Below are positions 49,028 to 57,888 of a stretch of 64,000 bases of DNA, in pieces; positions within the stretch are counted from its first letter, which is position 1, and each line of letters opens with the position of its first letter. This stretch comes from Parcubacteria group bacterium LiPW_15 (GTDB taxonomy: Bacteria; Patescibacteria; Paceibacteria; UBA6257; 2-01-FULL-56-20), in NCBI GenBank assembly GCA_007375645.1, contig VMER01000003.1, positions 1 through 64,000 of the forward strand, written 5' to 3'. A program made the translations under genes and the position numbers. A model generated the notes under the pieces. That model ran no database searches. It had not been told where the DNA came from and saw only the letters and a list, made by a program, of their open reading frames with translations.

Positions 49028-51040
49028 TTAAATCTCTTTTTGAAGAGTCAAAGAGATCACAAGCCTCGCGGGTATGTCCGTATTTTTATATTCGAATACC
49101 GGAGAGCCGCTTTCTTTCCAGACAAATCCCACTGGCGCGGCAAAGGAAAAATTGTATTCCGAATTCACGCCGGCCTGCTTGTCCATAACGAACTGGTAGA
49201 CAACGCCCTCGGCGGGAGACAAAAACAGTCTGTGGGAATAATCATAAGAAAGTTTGCTCGTCTCGCCTCTCGCTGTTTTCTGCCAGGCGGCCAAAACCGT
49301 TTTGCCCGCCTCGGAAAAAGTAGTTAGCCACGAAAAATTTTCTGCCGGAGCAGCCGTAGATTCTATAGCCTCCACCAAAGGATCGACGTAATAGCCGGCA
49401 GTTTTGTAATTTATCGGGGCTTTTACGGTTTTTTGTATCCCGCCCTTGGCGCCCGAGAGTTTTCCGAGCGAGGAAAGAAATACGCGCACATAAGATTGAT
49501 TAGCCACCCTATACCACCACTTATCCGTTGATTTGGCGTTATTCTTCCTTAATATTTCCAGATGATTGCTCACTACGCCGTCCGAAGATATCTGGCTCTC
49601 CAACGCTATCTTTTGGCTCATAACGTAATCGCTCTTGCCGCCGCCCACATTAGCAATCACCACGGAAAGATAATCTCCCTCGAACCTCTGCGGCACTTGA
49701 AATACGGAACCATCCGCTTGTTTATCTTTAAAGATTGCCTCCATCTCCTCATCGCCGGCCCAAAGCATTATATCTTTGGACTCCACCCTAGAAACGATCG
49801 CATTCAGCATTTCTTGTTCCGAATCAGCGCCCAACGCGACAAGCTTTGGTATCAGAGCTGCAAATATCTCATCCAAAATATTCTTTGCGTCCGAAGATCC
49901 AACGTCTTGCCCCGCCTGAACCTCGGACTGTATCTCGGACAAAAAATTATTCTCGTCTATCGCCGCCTTGGTGCTCGAAACATTGACCGGTCCCGTGGTC
50001 CGAAAAATATCCGCGATAACCTCGGGCGAAACAACCGCGATCAGATCGACTCTCGATCCGTCATCGCCATAAAGCTTGGAAGAATCCATGAACTCCGCAG
50101 CTTTTGAGGCGGAATCCGGAAAATTAAAAAACCAGTTGGAATCGGCCGTGCGCCAATTGGTAACCAGAGCCTGAAGCGGTTTTGGCGGAACGGTCTTAAG
50201 TTCCAATGTGCGATCCACTTCGTTTATGTCCCGCATTTCAATATCCGCGAGCTTGCCGCCCTGCACATTTATTTCCGCATAGCTCCCCCAGAAACCTCCG
50301 GTCGGACGCATCTCCGAAGTGTTTTGGAGAAAAACGATTATTTTTCTGTCGGAAGAAAGCCAGCCGACCAAGGAGTTAAGCGCATTCCGCCAGGAACTTA
50401 ATTCTAATTTAAGATTTAAATATTCTTGCGGAGAAATATTTACCGCGGCCGTTAGATCGCTTCCGGACATGTCGATAGATTCTACCGCGGAGTTTAAAGC
50501 GGCAACATCTTCGCTTATCCCCCGAAGAGGAGTGAGAATATCTCCCTCGCCGCCGGAAAGGAATCCGGAGATATTGGCCTTCAGCGCCACCGCATCCTGC
50601 CCCAGTTTCATCCAAGCAGAAATACCGCCCATAAGTCCTTTGTAGGCGCCGACGCCCCCCTTAAGAAGCGGCCAGAGTTTAGTTTCGATATCGCTGAAGT
50701 TTTTTATTTCAAAACTTCCGCCCGGCAGACCCAGCCCGGCAGAGAGGCCGGAATCTGCAATATCTTTCCCCGCCTGTTTGAAAAAAGCTTGCTTTGATTG
50801 GTATGCGGAAAACAGCCAGAACCCCCCGCCGAACACCGCGAAGACAAGAAGCGACAGGAAAATGCTTTTCCAGGGTATTTTGGTTCTTAGGTCAGGCTTC
50901 GAAATTCCCTTCGGCGCGAAAATTTCTTTTTCCGAGAAATGCTTTGCGCCTTCGCCCCGGATAGATTCTCCGGCCCGGAGGACCTGAGGAGCGCGGACAT
51001 CCATCATTTTTTTAAAGATATTCTTCTTTGGAACTTTCAT
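49028..51040 (-). CDS. DUF4012 protein
   Basis: 670 residues: a transmembrane helix at about 58-78, then a large extracytoplasmic region. DUF4012 signature: IIVFLQNTSEMRPTGGFWGSY near 232, followed by DINEVDRTLE and RVDLIAVVSPEVIADI. DUF4012 proteins are widespread in CPR and Actinobacteria, linked to polysaccharide or envelope assembly (LytR-like neighbours) but of unproved function. Divergent from the glycosyltransferase at 51114, 73 bp apart. Confidence 0.92.
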   Translation of the reverse strand: MKVPKKNIFKKMMDVRAPQVLRAGESIRGEGAKHFSEKEIFAPKGISKPDLRTKIPWKSIFLSLLVFAVFGGGFWLFSAYQSKQAFFKQAGKDIADSGLSAGLGLPGGSFEIKNFSDIETKLWPLLKGGVGAYKGLMGGISAWMKLGQDAVALKANISGFLSGGEGDILTPLRGISEDVAALNSAVESIDMSGSDLTAAVNISPQEYLNLKLELSSWRNALNSLVGWLSSDRKIIVFLQNTSEMRPTGGFWGSYAEINVQGGKLADIEMRDINEVDRTLELKTVPPKPLQALVTNWRTADSNWFFNFPDSASKAAEFMDSSKLYGDDGSRVDLIAVVSPEVIADIFRTTGPVNVSSTKAAIDENNFLSEIQSEVQAGQDVGSSDAKNILDEIFAALIPKLVALGADSEQEMLNAIVSRVESKDIMLWAGDEEMEAIFKDKQADGSVFQVPQRFEGDYLSVVIANVGGGKSDYVMSQKIALESQISSDGVVSNHLEILRKNNAKSTDKWWYRVANQSYVRVFLSSLGKLSGAKGGIQKTVKAPINYKTAGYYVDPLVEAIESTAAPAENFSWLTTFSEAGKTVLAAWQKTARGETSKLSYDYSHRLFLSPAEGVVYQFVMDKQAGVNSEYNFSFAAPVGFVWKESGSPVFEYKNTDIPARLVISLTLQKEI

Positions 51041-51113
51041 TTTATTGATGGGTTTTATCTATTATATAGGGTTTTCTGTCTTTGCTTAAGGCCGCAATTG
51101 ATATAATTAAACA

Positions 51114-53039
51114 ATGATAGATTACTTAAAGCTTGGCGAAACTCCCGACCATGAGGCCCCGGAACAAAAACCTTCATGGGTGGCTTTTTCTCTCGGCGCA
51201 ATATTGATCGTTTCCGGAGCACTGATGTTTTTTGCCGCGAAAACCGACTCCGGCATAATGGATGAATTGGCACACATACCCTCCGGCTACGGATATGTGC
51301 ACGAACTGGATTACAGACTGAATCCGGAACACCCGCCCCTTCTAAAGGCGATGTCCGCCCTTCCGCTCTTACTCCTTAACCCGGCTTTCCCGGTCAACGA
51401 TCCGGCTTGGACGTCGGCGATAAACGGCCAATGGGATATGGGCTCAAGCTTTCTGTATAAATCCGGAAACGACCCCGACAAAATAATCTTTTGGGCCAGG
51501 CTTTTCCCGATAATTCTCACCCTCCTTCTATCGCTTCTCATTTTTCTCGTGGCCCGAGATCTTTTCGGACCAAAATGGGCGCTTTTACCAACCGCTCTTT
51601 TTGCCTTGTCTCCCACCGTTCTGGCCCACGGACACTATGTGACAACCGACATCGCAGCCGCATTCGGCATTCTTTTGGCTATTTATGCGTTTCTCGGGAA
51701 TTTGAGCGACCCTTCCGGAAAAAAACTTTTATGGGCCGGTGTTGCGTTCGGCCTAGCCCAGCTTTTAAAATTCTCCGCCGTCCTCCTTGGTCCGCTATTC
51801 TTGATGTTGGTTTTTTTCTGGAGCATTTTTACGCTTGCTTCCGGCAGCTATTCCGGGTTCTGGGGATGGCTGGGATCCTTCTTCCGAATCTTTTTCAAAA
51901 AACTATGGATGACCTTTTTGGTTTTCGTGATTGGTGTCGTGATAATTGTCTATCCGGTTTATTTTCTTTTTACAAAAAACTATCCGCAAGCGCGGCAAAC
52001 CGCGGACACGGAATATATTTTGAGCTCTTTCGCCGGCGGACCGCCAGGCCCGAACGCATCCTGCAATCCTACAAGGTGTCTCGCGGAAGCAACTATCTGG
52101 GCCACTAAAAACCCCGTAACCCGTCCGCTTGCCGAGTATGCCTTGGGTGCCTTAATGGTCACTCAACGCGCTGCCGGAGGGAACACTAACTACTTTTTGG
52201 GAGAAATATCCAACTCCGGCTCCAGAAGCTATTTCCCGATAGTCTTCGGCCTTAAAGAAACCCTGCCCACACTCATCTTTCTCCTTATCGCGTTCTTTCT
52301 TGCTATTTTGGCTGTCTTCCGCGGCTTAAGGAATAAGGCAAAAACCTTCGGTCAAAAAATGGCCGCCTACTTCGAAAATAATTTCGCTCAATTCACCTTC
52401 GCTCTGTTCATTGCCTTTTATTGGTTTATGAGCATGAAAAGCCCCCTGAACATAGGATTCCGGCATCTTTTGCCGACCATCCCGCTTTTCTATCTTCTTT
52501 TGACCTCCGCCTGGAAAAAGTGGGCCGAAAGCGGCAAACCGTTGTTCAAAAAAACATTGGTTGCCGTTTTGCTTGTCTGGTTCTTTGGTGAAACCGTATT
52601 TGCCGCTCCATATTTTCTTTCCTATTTCAACGAGATAGGCGGCGGTATTCCCAATGGATATAAGTATGTGACCGACTCCAACTATGATTGGGGACAGGAT
52701 TTCTCGAGATTCCGAGACTGGGCTAAAGAAAATCTGAAAGGAGAAAAGATCGCCGTAGATTATTTCGGCGCGGCATCGCCCGAATACTATCTTCCCGGCC
52801 AAGCGGTCAACTGGTGGTCGGCCAAGGGGGACCCGAGAGGCTCCGGCATCCATTGGCTCGCGGTATCCGTAAACACCCTGGAAGGCGCCTTCGGCAAGCC
52901 TATTTATTATTTCAAGCGGAATCCCGCGGATGAATACAAGTGGCTCGCCGCGATATATCCTAAAGAGGAAGGAATCGGGGGCGTCCCCAAACCGGACCTG
53001 AAGGCAGGAACAACTATTTTTATCTACCGCCTCCCCTGA
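51114..53039 (+). CDS. Membrane glycosyltransferase, GT-C fold (ArnT/PMT-like)
   Basis: 641 residues, about 12 transmembrane segments. First extracellular loop: MDELAHIPSGYGYVHELDY with the catalytic Asp, and the NPEHPPLLK motif typical of lipid-carrier-dependent glycosyltransferases (GT39/GT83). The C-terminal part has VTDSNYDWGQDF near 515, common in bacterial PMT-type enzymes. It transfers sugar from a polyprenyl phosphate to protein or lipid outside the membrane, likely in envelope glycosylation with the surface proteins as candidates. Confidence 0.88.
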   Translation: MIDYLKLGETPDHEAPEQKPSWVAFSLGAILIVSGALMFFAAKTDSGIMDELAHIPSGYGYVHELDYRLNPEHPPLLKAMSALPLLLLNPAFPVNDPAWTSAINGQWDMGSSFLYKSGNDPDKIIFWARLFPIILTLLLSLLIFLVARDLFGPKWALLPTALFALSPTVLAHGHYVTTDIAAAFGILLAIYAFLGNLSDPSGKKLLWAGVAFGLAQLLKFSAVLLGPLFLMLVFFWSIFTLASGSYSGFWGWLGSFFRIFFKKLWMTFLVFVIGVVIIVYPVYFLFTKNYPQARQTADTEYILSSFAGGPPGPNASCNPTRCLAEATIWATKNPVTRPLAEYALGALMVTQRAAGGNTNYFLGEISNSGSRSYFPIVFGLKETLPTLIFLLIAFFLAILAVFRGLRNKAKTFGQKMAAYFENNFAQFTFALFIAFYWFMSMKSPLNIGFRHLLPTIPLFYLLLTSAWKKWAESGKPLFKKTLVAVLLVWFFGETVFAAPYFLSYFNEIGGGIPNGYKYVTDSNYDWGQDFSRFRDWAKENLKGEKIAVDYFGAASPEYYLPGQAVNWWSAKGDPRGSGIHWLAVSVNTLEGAFGKPIYYFKRNPADEYKWLAAIYPKEEGIGGVPKPDLKAGTTIFIYRLP

Positions 53040-53054
53040 GGCTGATTCCAAAAT

Positions 53055-53093
53055 AAATAAAACTCCCCGTGGAATGCCCGGGGAGTTTTATTT
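53055..53093. terminator. Bidirectional terminator between convergent genes
   Basis: AATAAAACTCCCCG ... CGGGGAGTTTTATT around TGGAATGCC. Confidence 0.85.
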
Positions 53094-53897
53094 ATAGTAA
53101 GCGCGATTTTGGATGCGCAAATCTATATACTGAAGTTTTGAAAAGGCCTTGGTCCCCTTCAATGTCTCCAGGAGATCCAAAAAGTTGGCTGCGGAAAATC
53201 TCAAACTGAAATAGATTAGCGGCCCTTCCGCCGTTTTCGCGGCTACTTCCTGAAGCGCCAGATCTTTAAGTTCAACGGAACGCGTGCCTATGCCGCTCGC
53301 TTCCAAAACATCGAAAGCGCTTTTAAGGTTTGGGAAAAAATCTTCACCGAGAACGCGGTTCCCGAGTCCGAGCTTCCGACCGGATAAGTCGCTTACCGAT
53401 TTTATGATATTCCCTTCGGTCGAAAGGCCTCGTTTGAAAATATAACCGTCCCCATCAAACCAAAAACATTCCGGCGCTTCCGTCCCCATACACCAAATAC
53501 CGTAAGGTTTCCTTTCGACAACGCGAATCTCAATTTTTTTGCTCCAATAGCGCTTAACTACGTCCATTGATTTTACTTGCGGCAAAAATTTTCCGGGGTT
53601 TTGGATGGTATCCGGCCAAATTAAAATATTTTTGAAGCCCAACGCGTATTTAACATAACTGCCCGCGAAAACCTGGGCCTCCAAGGCTGTCATTATTTCC
53701 GCCGAAAAAACTTCGCGATTGCCGGTTATCTCGATATCCTTCGCGCGAAAAAATCCCGTGCGAAAGGAAAGCAAGCAAAAAACAAGAAGCGCCGAGTACG
53801 CGGCGAGCAAAACTACAAGAAGTGCGGATAGGGTTCGCTTCCTCTTTCGCGCCCGTCCGGCGTCGCTTAAATATATTTTAACGTCCGATCTGGCCAT
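53088..53897 (-). CDS. FtsQ-like division protein
   Basis: 269 residues from the ATG at 53897 (MARSDVKIYLS). One transmembrane helix at about 25-47, then a POTRA domain starting RAKDIEITGNREVFSAEIM, then a beta region with IEIRVVERKPYGIW and FWFDGDGYIF, both typical of FtsQ/DivIB (Val-Glu-Arg-x-Pro, D-x-x-G). It anchors the FtsB-type partner at mid-cell. An upstream in-frame ATG at 53927 is possible. Confidence 0.85.
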   Translation of the reverse strand: MARSDVKIYLSDAGRARKRKRTLSALLVVLLAAYSALLVFCLLSFRTGFFRAKDIEITGNREVFSAEIMTALEAQVFAGSYVKYALGFKNILIWPDTIQNPGKFLPQVKSMDVVKRYWSKKIEIRVVERKPYGIWCMGTEAPECFWFDGDGYIFKRGLSTEGNIIKSVSDLSGRKLGLGNRVLGEDFFPNLKSAFDVLEASGIGTRSVELKDLALQEVAAKTAEGPLIYFSLRFSAANFLDLLETLKGTKAFSKLQYIDLRIQNRAYYK

Positions 53898-53997
53898 ATG
53901 GCTAAAGTCTCTTAAATCATAGAACAAATTAGGGAACCTCGGAATATGCTAAAATTAATCAAAGGGTAGAAAATAAAAACAAACACGCCAAAACCAG

Positions 53998-54729
53998 ATG
54001 AGACTCATAACGCCCAGACACGAAAAGAACGGGGTAAACCTCCCGGCCTCCAAGTTGCCGTCGCAAGCGAAGCCGCACGGAGATTTCCGGGACTCCTTCC
54101 ACTGGAGAGTTCTCCGCATACTTTCCGAATTTACGGACGGTTTCACCTTCCTCGCGGACTTCAACGAAGTTAAAACCGTTAGTTTTTTCGGCTCCGCGCG
54201 TTTTCTGGAAGATAATCATTGGTATAAAGAAGCTCAGCGCTTAGGCGAAATATTGGGTGAAAAGGGGTATGGGGTGGTTACCGGCGGCGGTCCGGGCATA
54301 ATGGAGGCCGGCAACCGAGGAGCCCATGAAGGCGGCGGAGAATCCATCGGGCTCAATATCCAACTCCCCTTTGAACAGCGCATCAACCCTTGGGTGAGAA
54401 AAGGCATCGGCTTCCACTACTTCTTCAGCCGAAAAGTTATGCTCACTTATGCCGCCCAGGCTTATGTCTATTTCCCGGGAGGATTCGGAACCCTAGATGA
54501 GTTTTTCGAGATGGTGACTCTTATCCAAACGAAAAAGAGGCTTGGGAATATTCCTGTCATTTGTATCGGTCGCGATTTCTGGACCCCCCTCCTCAAATGG
54601 GTAGAAACTGATGTCTATGGGAAATTTGCGGCTATCGACAAAGAGGATATGAAAATTTATAACGTCGTGGATACCGCCGAAGAAGCTTGGAAGATAATCA
54701 AGAAATCCCCGCACATAAAATATTTCTAA
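53998..54729 (+). CDS. LOG-family protein (TIGR00730)
   Basis: 243 residues. Rossmann-like fold with GGGPGIMEAGNRGAHEGGG near 98 and PGGFGTLDEF near 160, the two LOG signatures, responsible for nucleotide-5'-monophosphate phosphoribohydrolase activity in characterised members. A short extra N-terminus (about 60 residues) precedes VSFFGSAR. Cytosolic. Alternative label lysine decarboxylase-like is historical. Confidence 0.93.
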   Translation: MRLITPRHEKNGVNLPASKLPSQAKPHGDFRDSFHWRVLRILSEFTDGFTFLADFNEVKTVSFFGSARFLEDNHWYKEAQRLGEILGEKGYGVVTGGGPGIMEAGNRGAHEGGGESIGLNIQLPFEQRINPWVRKGIGFHYFFSRKVMLTYAAQAYVYFPGGFGTLDEFFEMVTLIQTKKRLGNIPVICIGRDFWTPLLKWVETDVYGKFAAIDKEDMKIYNVVDTAEEAWKIIKKSPHIKYF

Positions 54730-54736
54730 AGACTAC

Positions 54737-54763
54737 AAAAAAACACCGTTTAGGTGTTTTTTT
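54737..54763. terminator. Terminator after the LOG gene
   Basis: AAAAAACACC-GTTTA-GGTGTTTTTTT. The next 90 bp to the HIT gene hold no feature I recognise. Confidence 0.85.
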
Positions 54764-54859
54764 GCTTCTGTGGACTACATACGAGTCTATTGGAACCAAA
54801 TTGTAGCGGATCTGTACCAGTGGCATCTCTTAATGGAGTATGAGAAAAATTCCGACGCC

Positions 54860-55261
54860 CTACTTCAACTTCTCTAACAAATTATCATATTCCGAAACCC
54901 ATTCTGGATGAATAGTCCATTTAACATCTTGCCCATCATCTTTTTTCCTTGGCACAATGTGGAAATGAACATGAAATACATCTTGCTGGGCTTCAGGCCC
55001 AGAACTGTTAATAATCTGTAAATTTTCTATTCCTAATTTCTCCTTATACAAAACTGATAGTTTTTTGACGACCCCAATTATTTGCTCGAGTTCTTTTGTC
55101 GGAACATCAAATATATTTTCGTAATGGCTCTTTGGAATAATTAGAGTGTGATATTTACTTGCGGGGTGAATATCTAGAAATGCGTACACATTTTCATCCT
55201 CGTAGACTTTCCAAGATTTTTCGTTCCTTTTGCTTATTTCACAGAATATACATTTATTCAT
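54860..55261 (-). CDS. HIT-family hydrolase
   Basis: 133 residues with N-terminal zinc pair CIFCEI and the catalytic HVHFHIVPR near 100. HIT/HINT enzymes hydrolyse nucleoside phosphoramidates and dinucleoside polyphosphates. FLDIHPASKYHTLIIPKSHYENIFDV is a typical Hint N-half. A+T richer than the neighbours, but otherwise ordinary. Confidence 0.95.
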   Translation of the reverse strand: MNKCIFCEISKRNEKSWKVYEDENVYAFLDIHPASKYHTLIIPKSHYENIFDVPTKELEQIIGVVKKLSVLYKEKLGIENLQIINSSGPEAQQDVFHVHFHIVPRKKDDGQDVKWTIHPEWVSEYDNLLEKLK

Positions 55262-55284
55262 ATTGGTTCTAAAAAATAATTTTG

Positions 55285-55355
55285 TGGACCTACGGGGAGT
55301 CGAACCCCGACCTGTTCCATGCCATGGAACCGTTCTACCGCTATACTATAGGCCC
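55285..55355 (-). tRNA. tRNA-Ala (GGC)
   Basis: Acceptor GGGCCTA/TAGGTCC with the G3-U70 identity pair, anticodon stem GTTCC/GGAAC, loop ATGGCAT giving GGC with the A32-U38 pair characteristic of this isoacceptor, T-arm GGGG-TTCGACT-CCCC, discriminator A. CCA not encoded. Confidence 0.94.
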
Positions 55356-55458
55356 AAGTGAGGATCTAAAACGGAAGTGCGGAGCAATTACGTTTTTTCC
55401 GAGCGATGGGCATATATCGATCCTTTAAGATATAGGCCCTTATTCTTTTATCTATTCA

Positions 55459-55767
55459 TTATATGGGATGAACTCCACGCTTGTGAAGTGCATCTGCTGT
55501 TTTCATATCCGGAAACAGAACCTTAGAGATAACGACGTCCCGCAAATGATAATTATGGATGGCCTCTCCGATTTTAATCGGGAATGGATCTTTTTTGAGC
55601 AAATGTGCTTCGTGCCCGCCGACTTTCAGGATTATTTCGCTCCCGTTATTTTCATATTCAAACTCATTCCCATCAGCCTTCAAAATATTGACGTAAAATC
55701 CAATCTCTTTATCTATCTTTTCCGACTCCTCTTTAAAATCTTCTTCCCTCCACAATTCCTTACTCAT
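55459..55767 (-). CDS. Hypothetical protein
   Basis: 102 residues, mixed alpha/beta, no known family: helix KELWREEDFKEESEKIDKEI, then FYVNILKADGNEFEYENNGSEI, a His-containing strand VGGHEAHLLKKDPFPIKIG, then a helix-turn end (HLRDVVISKVLFPDMKTADAL). Between tRNA-Ala and tRNA-Arg genes, same strand as the former. Confidence 0.6.
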   Translation of the reverse strand: MSKELWREEDFKEESEKIDKEIGFYVNILKADGNEFEYENNGSEIILKVGGHEAHLLKKDPFPIKIGEAIHNYHLRDVVISKVLFPDMKTADALHKRGVHPI

Positions 55768-55837
55768 TTGAGTGATTCTAAACCAAACAATATAAATTGT
55801 AAAATCTCCCCGGGTATTGTATATTCAACTAGAAAAA

Positions 55838-55912
55838 GCCCTCGTAGTTCAATGGATAGAACTGCTCACTCCTAACGAGCCGATCGAGGTTCGATTCCTC
55901 GCGAGGGCACCA
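55838..55912 (+). tRNA. tRNA-Arg (CCT) with encoded CCA
   Basis: Acceptor GCCCTCG/CGAGGGC, anticodon stem GCTCA.../...GAGC with loop CTCCTAA giving CCT, T-arm GAGG-TTCGATT-CCTC, discriminator A, and CCA at 55910-55912. Its T-arm and 3' end are copied in the palindromic unit 50 bp downstream. Confidence 0.94.
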
Positions 55913-55913
55913 A

Positions 55914-55951
55914 ACAAAAAAACTGGTCACTTGCCGGCCAGTTTTTTGTTT
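55914..55951. terminator. Bidirectional hairpin after tRNA-Arg
   Basis: AAAAAAACTGG ... CCAGTTTTTTG. Same place and shape as the hairpin at 32008-32046. Confidence 0.75.
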
Positions 55952-55962
55952 GCGTGTTTCGA

Positions 55963-56076
55963 GCGAGGAATCGAACAGCGAAAGGGGTCGGGAAACCGCG
56001 CTCGGTTTCCCGTGTTGGAAATTATTCAAAACCGAGGGTTTTGAAAAGCGAAGCGCGCGAGCTTCCTCGCGAGGGC
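55963..56076. repeat. tRNA-linked palindromic unit, copy B (tRNA-Arg type)
   Basis: Left arm GCGAGGAATCGAAC is the exact reverse complement of 14 bases of the tRNA-Arg T-arm; right arm TTCCTCGCGAGGGCAC repeats the tRNA 3' end exactly (period 168 bp). Inner hairpins GGGAAACC/GGTTTCCC and CAAAACC/GGGTTTTG equal those of copy A with paired G-C to A-T changes. Inner sequence GCGCTCGG, GTGNNGGA, ATTATTCA is shared. Confidence 0.78.
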
Positions 56077-56078
56077 AC

Positions 56079-56119
56079 AAATATAAAAACAGGACCTATC
56101 GGGTTCTGTTTTTATATTT
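56079..56119. terminator. Long palindromic terminator after copy B
   Basis: AAATATAAAAACAG ... CTGTTTTTATATTT, a bidirectional terminator, occupying the same relative place as 32185-32216 after copy A. Confidence 0.8.
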
Positions 56120-56161
56120 CGTCTTTATTGGAGGAACCGAACAGTTAGAAAAAGAACTCAT

Positions 56162-56190
56162 TTGCCAAAACCCAACATAGCTGGCATAAT
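56162..56190 (+). promoter_or_regulatory. Promoter of the gene at 56227
   Basis: TTGCCA (56162-56167), 17 bp, CATAAT (56185-56190). Confidence 0.6.
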
Positions 56191-56226
56191 AGGAACCGGT
56201 TCAAATTTCTTAACGAGGAGGACTTG

Positions 56227-56538
56227 ATGTCTACGAAACCTCTACTGGTGCGAGTTTGCCCGAAGTGCTACCTAGCACTGGGCAAGGCGGAAACTGCCTG
56301 CAGGGTGGACGAGAAGACAATCGAGAAAGCCGAGAAGGCGGCGCTCGGGACAAAAAGCGACGACGCGCTCTTCCGGTTCTCAGAGCTCGCCAGGATCGGA
56401 GAGAACGGCGGGCTGCACAAACTGTGTGCGGAACAGATCGCTCACGCGCTTCTGGCGCCCACGGAAAAGTGCTCCCCTGACCTCGCGACGGAAACGCTGG
56501 CGCGACAGACTGCCAAAGAGCTCTGCCACCCCAGCTAA
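56227..56538 (+). CDS. Cys-containing hypothetical protein in its own unit
   Basis: 103 residues. Start ATG at 56227, five bases after GAGGAGG; the TTG one codon earlier is not needed. N-terminal VCPKCYLALGKAETAC suggests a small metal-binding or disulfide segment; the rest is helical and Ala/Glu-rich with further Cys near the end. No family recognised. Own promoter and terminator, the same type of unit as 38701 and 2552. Confidence 0.65.
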   Translation: MSTKPLLVRVCPKCYLALGKAETACRVDEKTIEKAEKAALGTKSDDALFRFSELARIGENGGLHKLCAEQIAHALLAPTEKCSPDLATETLARQTAKELCHPS

Positions 56539-56564
56539 CCAACCGCTCGCTCTTCTCGCTCTTC

Positions 56565-56600
56565 GCCCTTCGGCTTCGGCCGGAGGGCTTCCTTTTTATT
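56565..56600 (+). terminator. Terminator after the gene at 56227
   Basis: GCCCTTCGGC-TT-CGGCCGGAGGGC-like stem followed by TTCCTTTTTATTT. Confidence 0.75.
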
Positions 56601-56651
56601 TGGTCTCAAAGTAAAATCAGCAGAGGAAGGAGTGTTCGTCCCGGATAAAGC

Positions 56652-56738
56652 GGTGGGGTGGCTGAGTGGTCTAAGGCGCCACACTCGAAATGTGGTGTAC
56701 CCGAAAGGGTACCGTGAGTTCAAATCTCACCCCCACCG
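56652..56738 (+). tRNA. tRNA-Ser (CGA)
   Basis: 87-nt class II tRNA: acceptor GGTGGGG/CCCCACC, TGGCTGAGTGG D-arm, anticodon stem CCACA/TGTGG with loop CTCGAAA giving CGA, long variable arm GTACCC-GAAA-GGGTAC, T-arm GTGAG-TTCAAAT-CTCAC, discriminator G. CCA not encoded. Confidence 0.94.
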
Positions 56739-56836
56739 CTTTGAACGGAACGCATGGCCGACTAGCCGAAGTAAAAATGTAAATCGCTTTTTGTTATCAA
56801 CAATAGAAAGTGAATTTTAAATGCTACAATTAATGC

Positions 56837-57880
56837 ATGCAGGACAAACAAGTTATCGCGACCATAAAAAATGTGATGCCCGCAGTGGTTTCCATCGTCA
56901 TTTCGAAAAATCTTGCCGACGTTAAAAAAGAAATTCCGGCTTTCGCTCCTCTTTTTAAGAAGAATAAAGATAAAAAATTCAAAGTCGCCGACATTCTGAC
57001 CGATTCCAAAGGAATGGTGAATGTGGGAGGCGGTAGCGGCTTTGTCGTCTCCCCCGAAGGCCTTATCGTTACCAATAAGCACGTCATCTCCGATCCGAAG
57101 GCTGAATATTCGGTAATTACGAACGACGGGGAAAGCCATCCGGCAATCATCATGACCCGCGATCCCATCTATGATGTGGCGATTTTGAAGATAAAAGCTT
57201 CGGGACTCCCGACCGTGAAACTCGGGGATGCCACCAAAGTTGAGTTGGGCGAAAGCGTTATTGCCATAGGCAATGCCTTGGGAATTTTCAGAAACACCGT
57301 ATCATTGGGCATCGTTTCGGGACTCTCAAGGGCCATAACCGCCCAAGCCGATCCCAAAGCTCCCCCGCAGGAAATGCGAGGCCTCATTCAAACCGACGCC
57401 GCGATCAACCCAGGAAACTCCGGCGGACCGCTTGTAGACCTGGATGGTAGGGCAATTGGCATCAACGCCGCAGTGGTCTTTGGGGCACAGAACATAAACT
57501 TCGCGATTCCGATAAATGCGGTAAGCCGCGATCTGGAAGACCTGCACCGCTTCGGCCACATCCGTCGGCCGTATCTTGGTCTTCGCTACATAATCATCGA
57601 CGAAAATTTGCAATCCAAGATGAATTTGCCCGTCAATCATGGCGCCTTGATCACCGGTGAAGGCCCCAAGGATCATGCGGTAGTGCCGAAAAGTCCTGCG
57701 GATAAGGCAGGCGTAAAGGAGGGAGATGTAATATTGGAATGCAATGGAAAGGAAATTAGGCGAGACCAACCGATACAGGATATTTTGGATGGAATGAAAG
57801 TGGGAGAGGGTTTAAACGTAAAAATACTGCGCAACGGCAAACAGTTTGAAGCGCGGATAATTATGGCGGAGAGAAAGTAG
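56837..57880 (+). CDS. HtrA/Deg-type serine protease with PDZ domain, no visible signal
   Basis: 347 residues. Chymotrypsin-fold domain with the triad His in TNKHVI near 79, Asp in YDVAILK near 115, Ser in NPGNSGGPL near 195; then one PDZ domain (about 245-345, SPADKAGVKEGDVILECNG). Deg proteases normally work outside the membrane, yet this one starts directly in the protease region (DKQVIATIKNVMPAVVSIV) without signal peptide or transmembrane helix. A longer start is not available on this frame. Cytoplasmic function or a missed anchor are both possible. Confidence 0.9.
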   Translation: MQDKQVIATIKNVMPAVVSIVISKNLADVKKEIPAFAPLFKKNKDKKFKVADILTDSKGMVNVGGGSGFVVSPEGLIVTNKHVISDPKAEYSVITNDGESHPAIIMTRDPIYDVAILKIKASGLPTVKLGDATKVELGESVIAIGNALGIFRNTVSLGIVSGLSRAITAQADPKAPPQEMRGLIQTDAAINPGNSGGPLVDLDGRAIGINAAVVFGAQNINFAIPINAVSRDLEDLHRFGHIRRPYLGLRYIIIDENLQSKMNLPVNHGALITGEGPKDHAVVPKSPADKAGVKEGDVILECNGKEIRRDQPIQDILDGMKVGEGLNVKILRNGKQFEARIIMAERK

Positions 57881-57888
57881 CCGCCGTC

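Noticed and set aside
55951..56078. Degenerate tRNA pseudogene behind tRNA-Arg
   Set aside because: Only the T-arm and acceptor are copied, one of them inverted, and the inner part matches copy A at 32 kb instead of a tRNA body.
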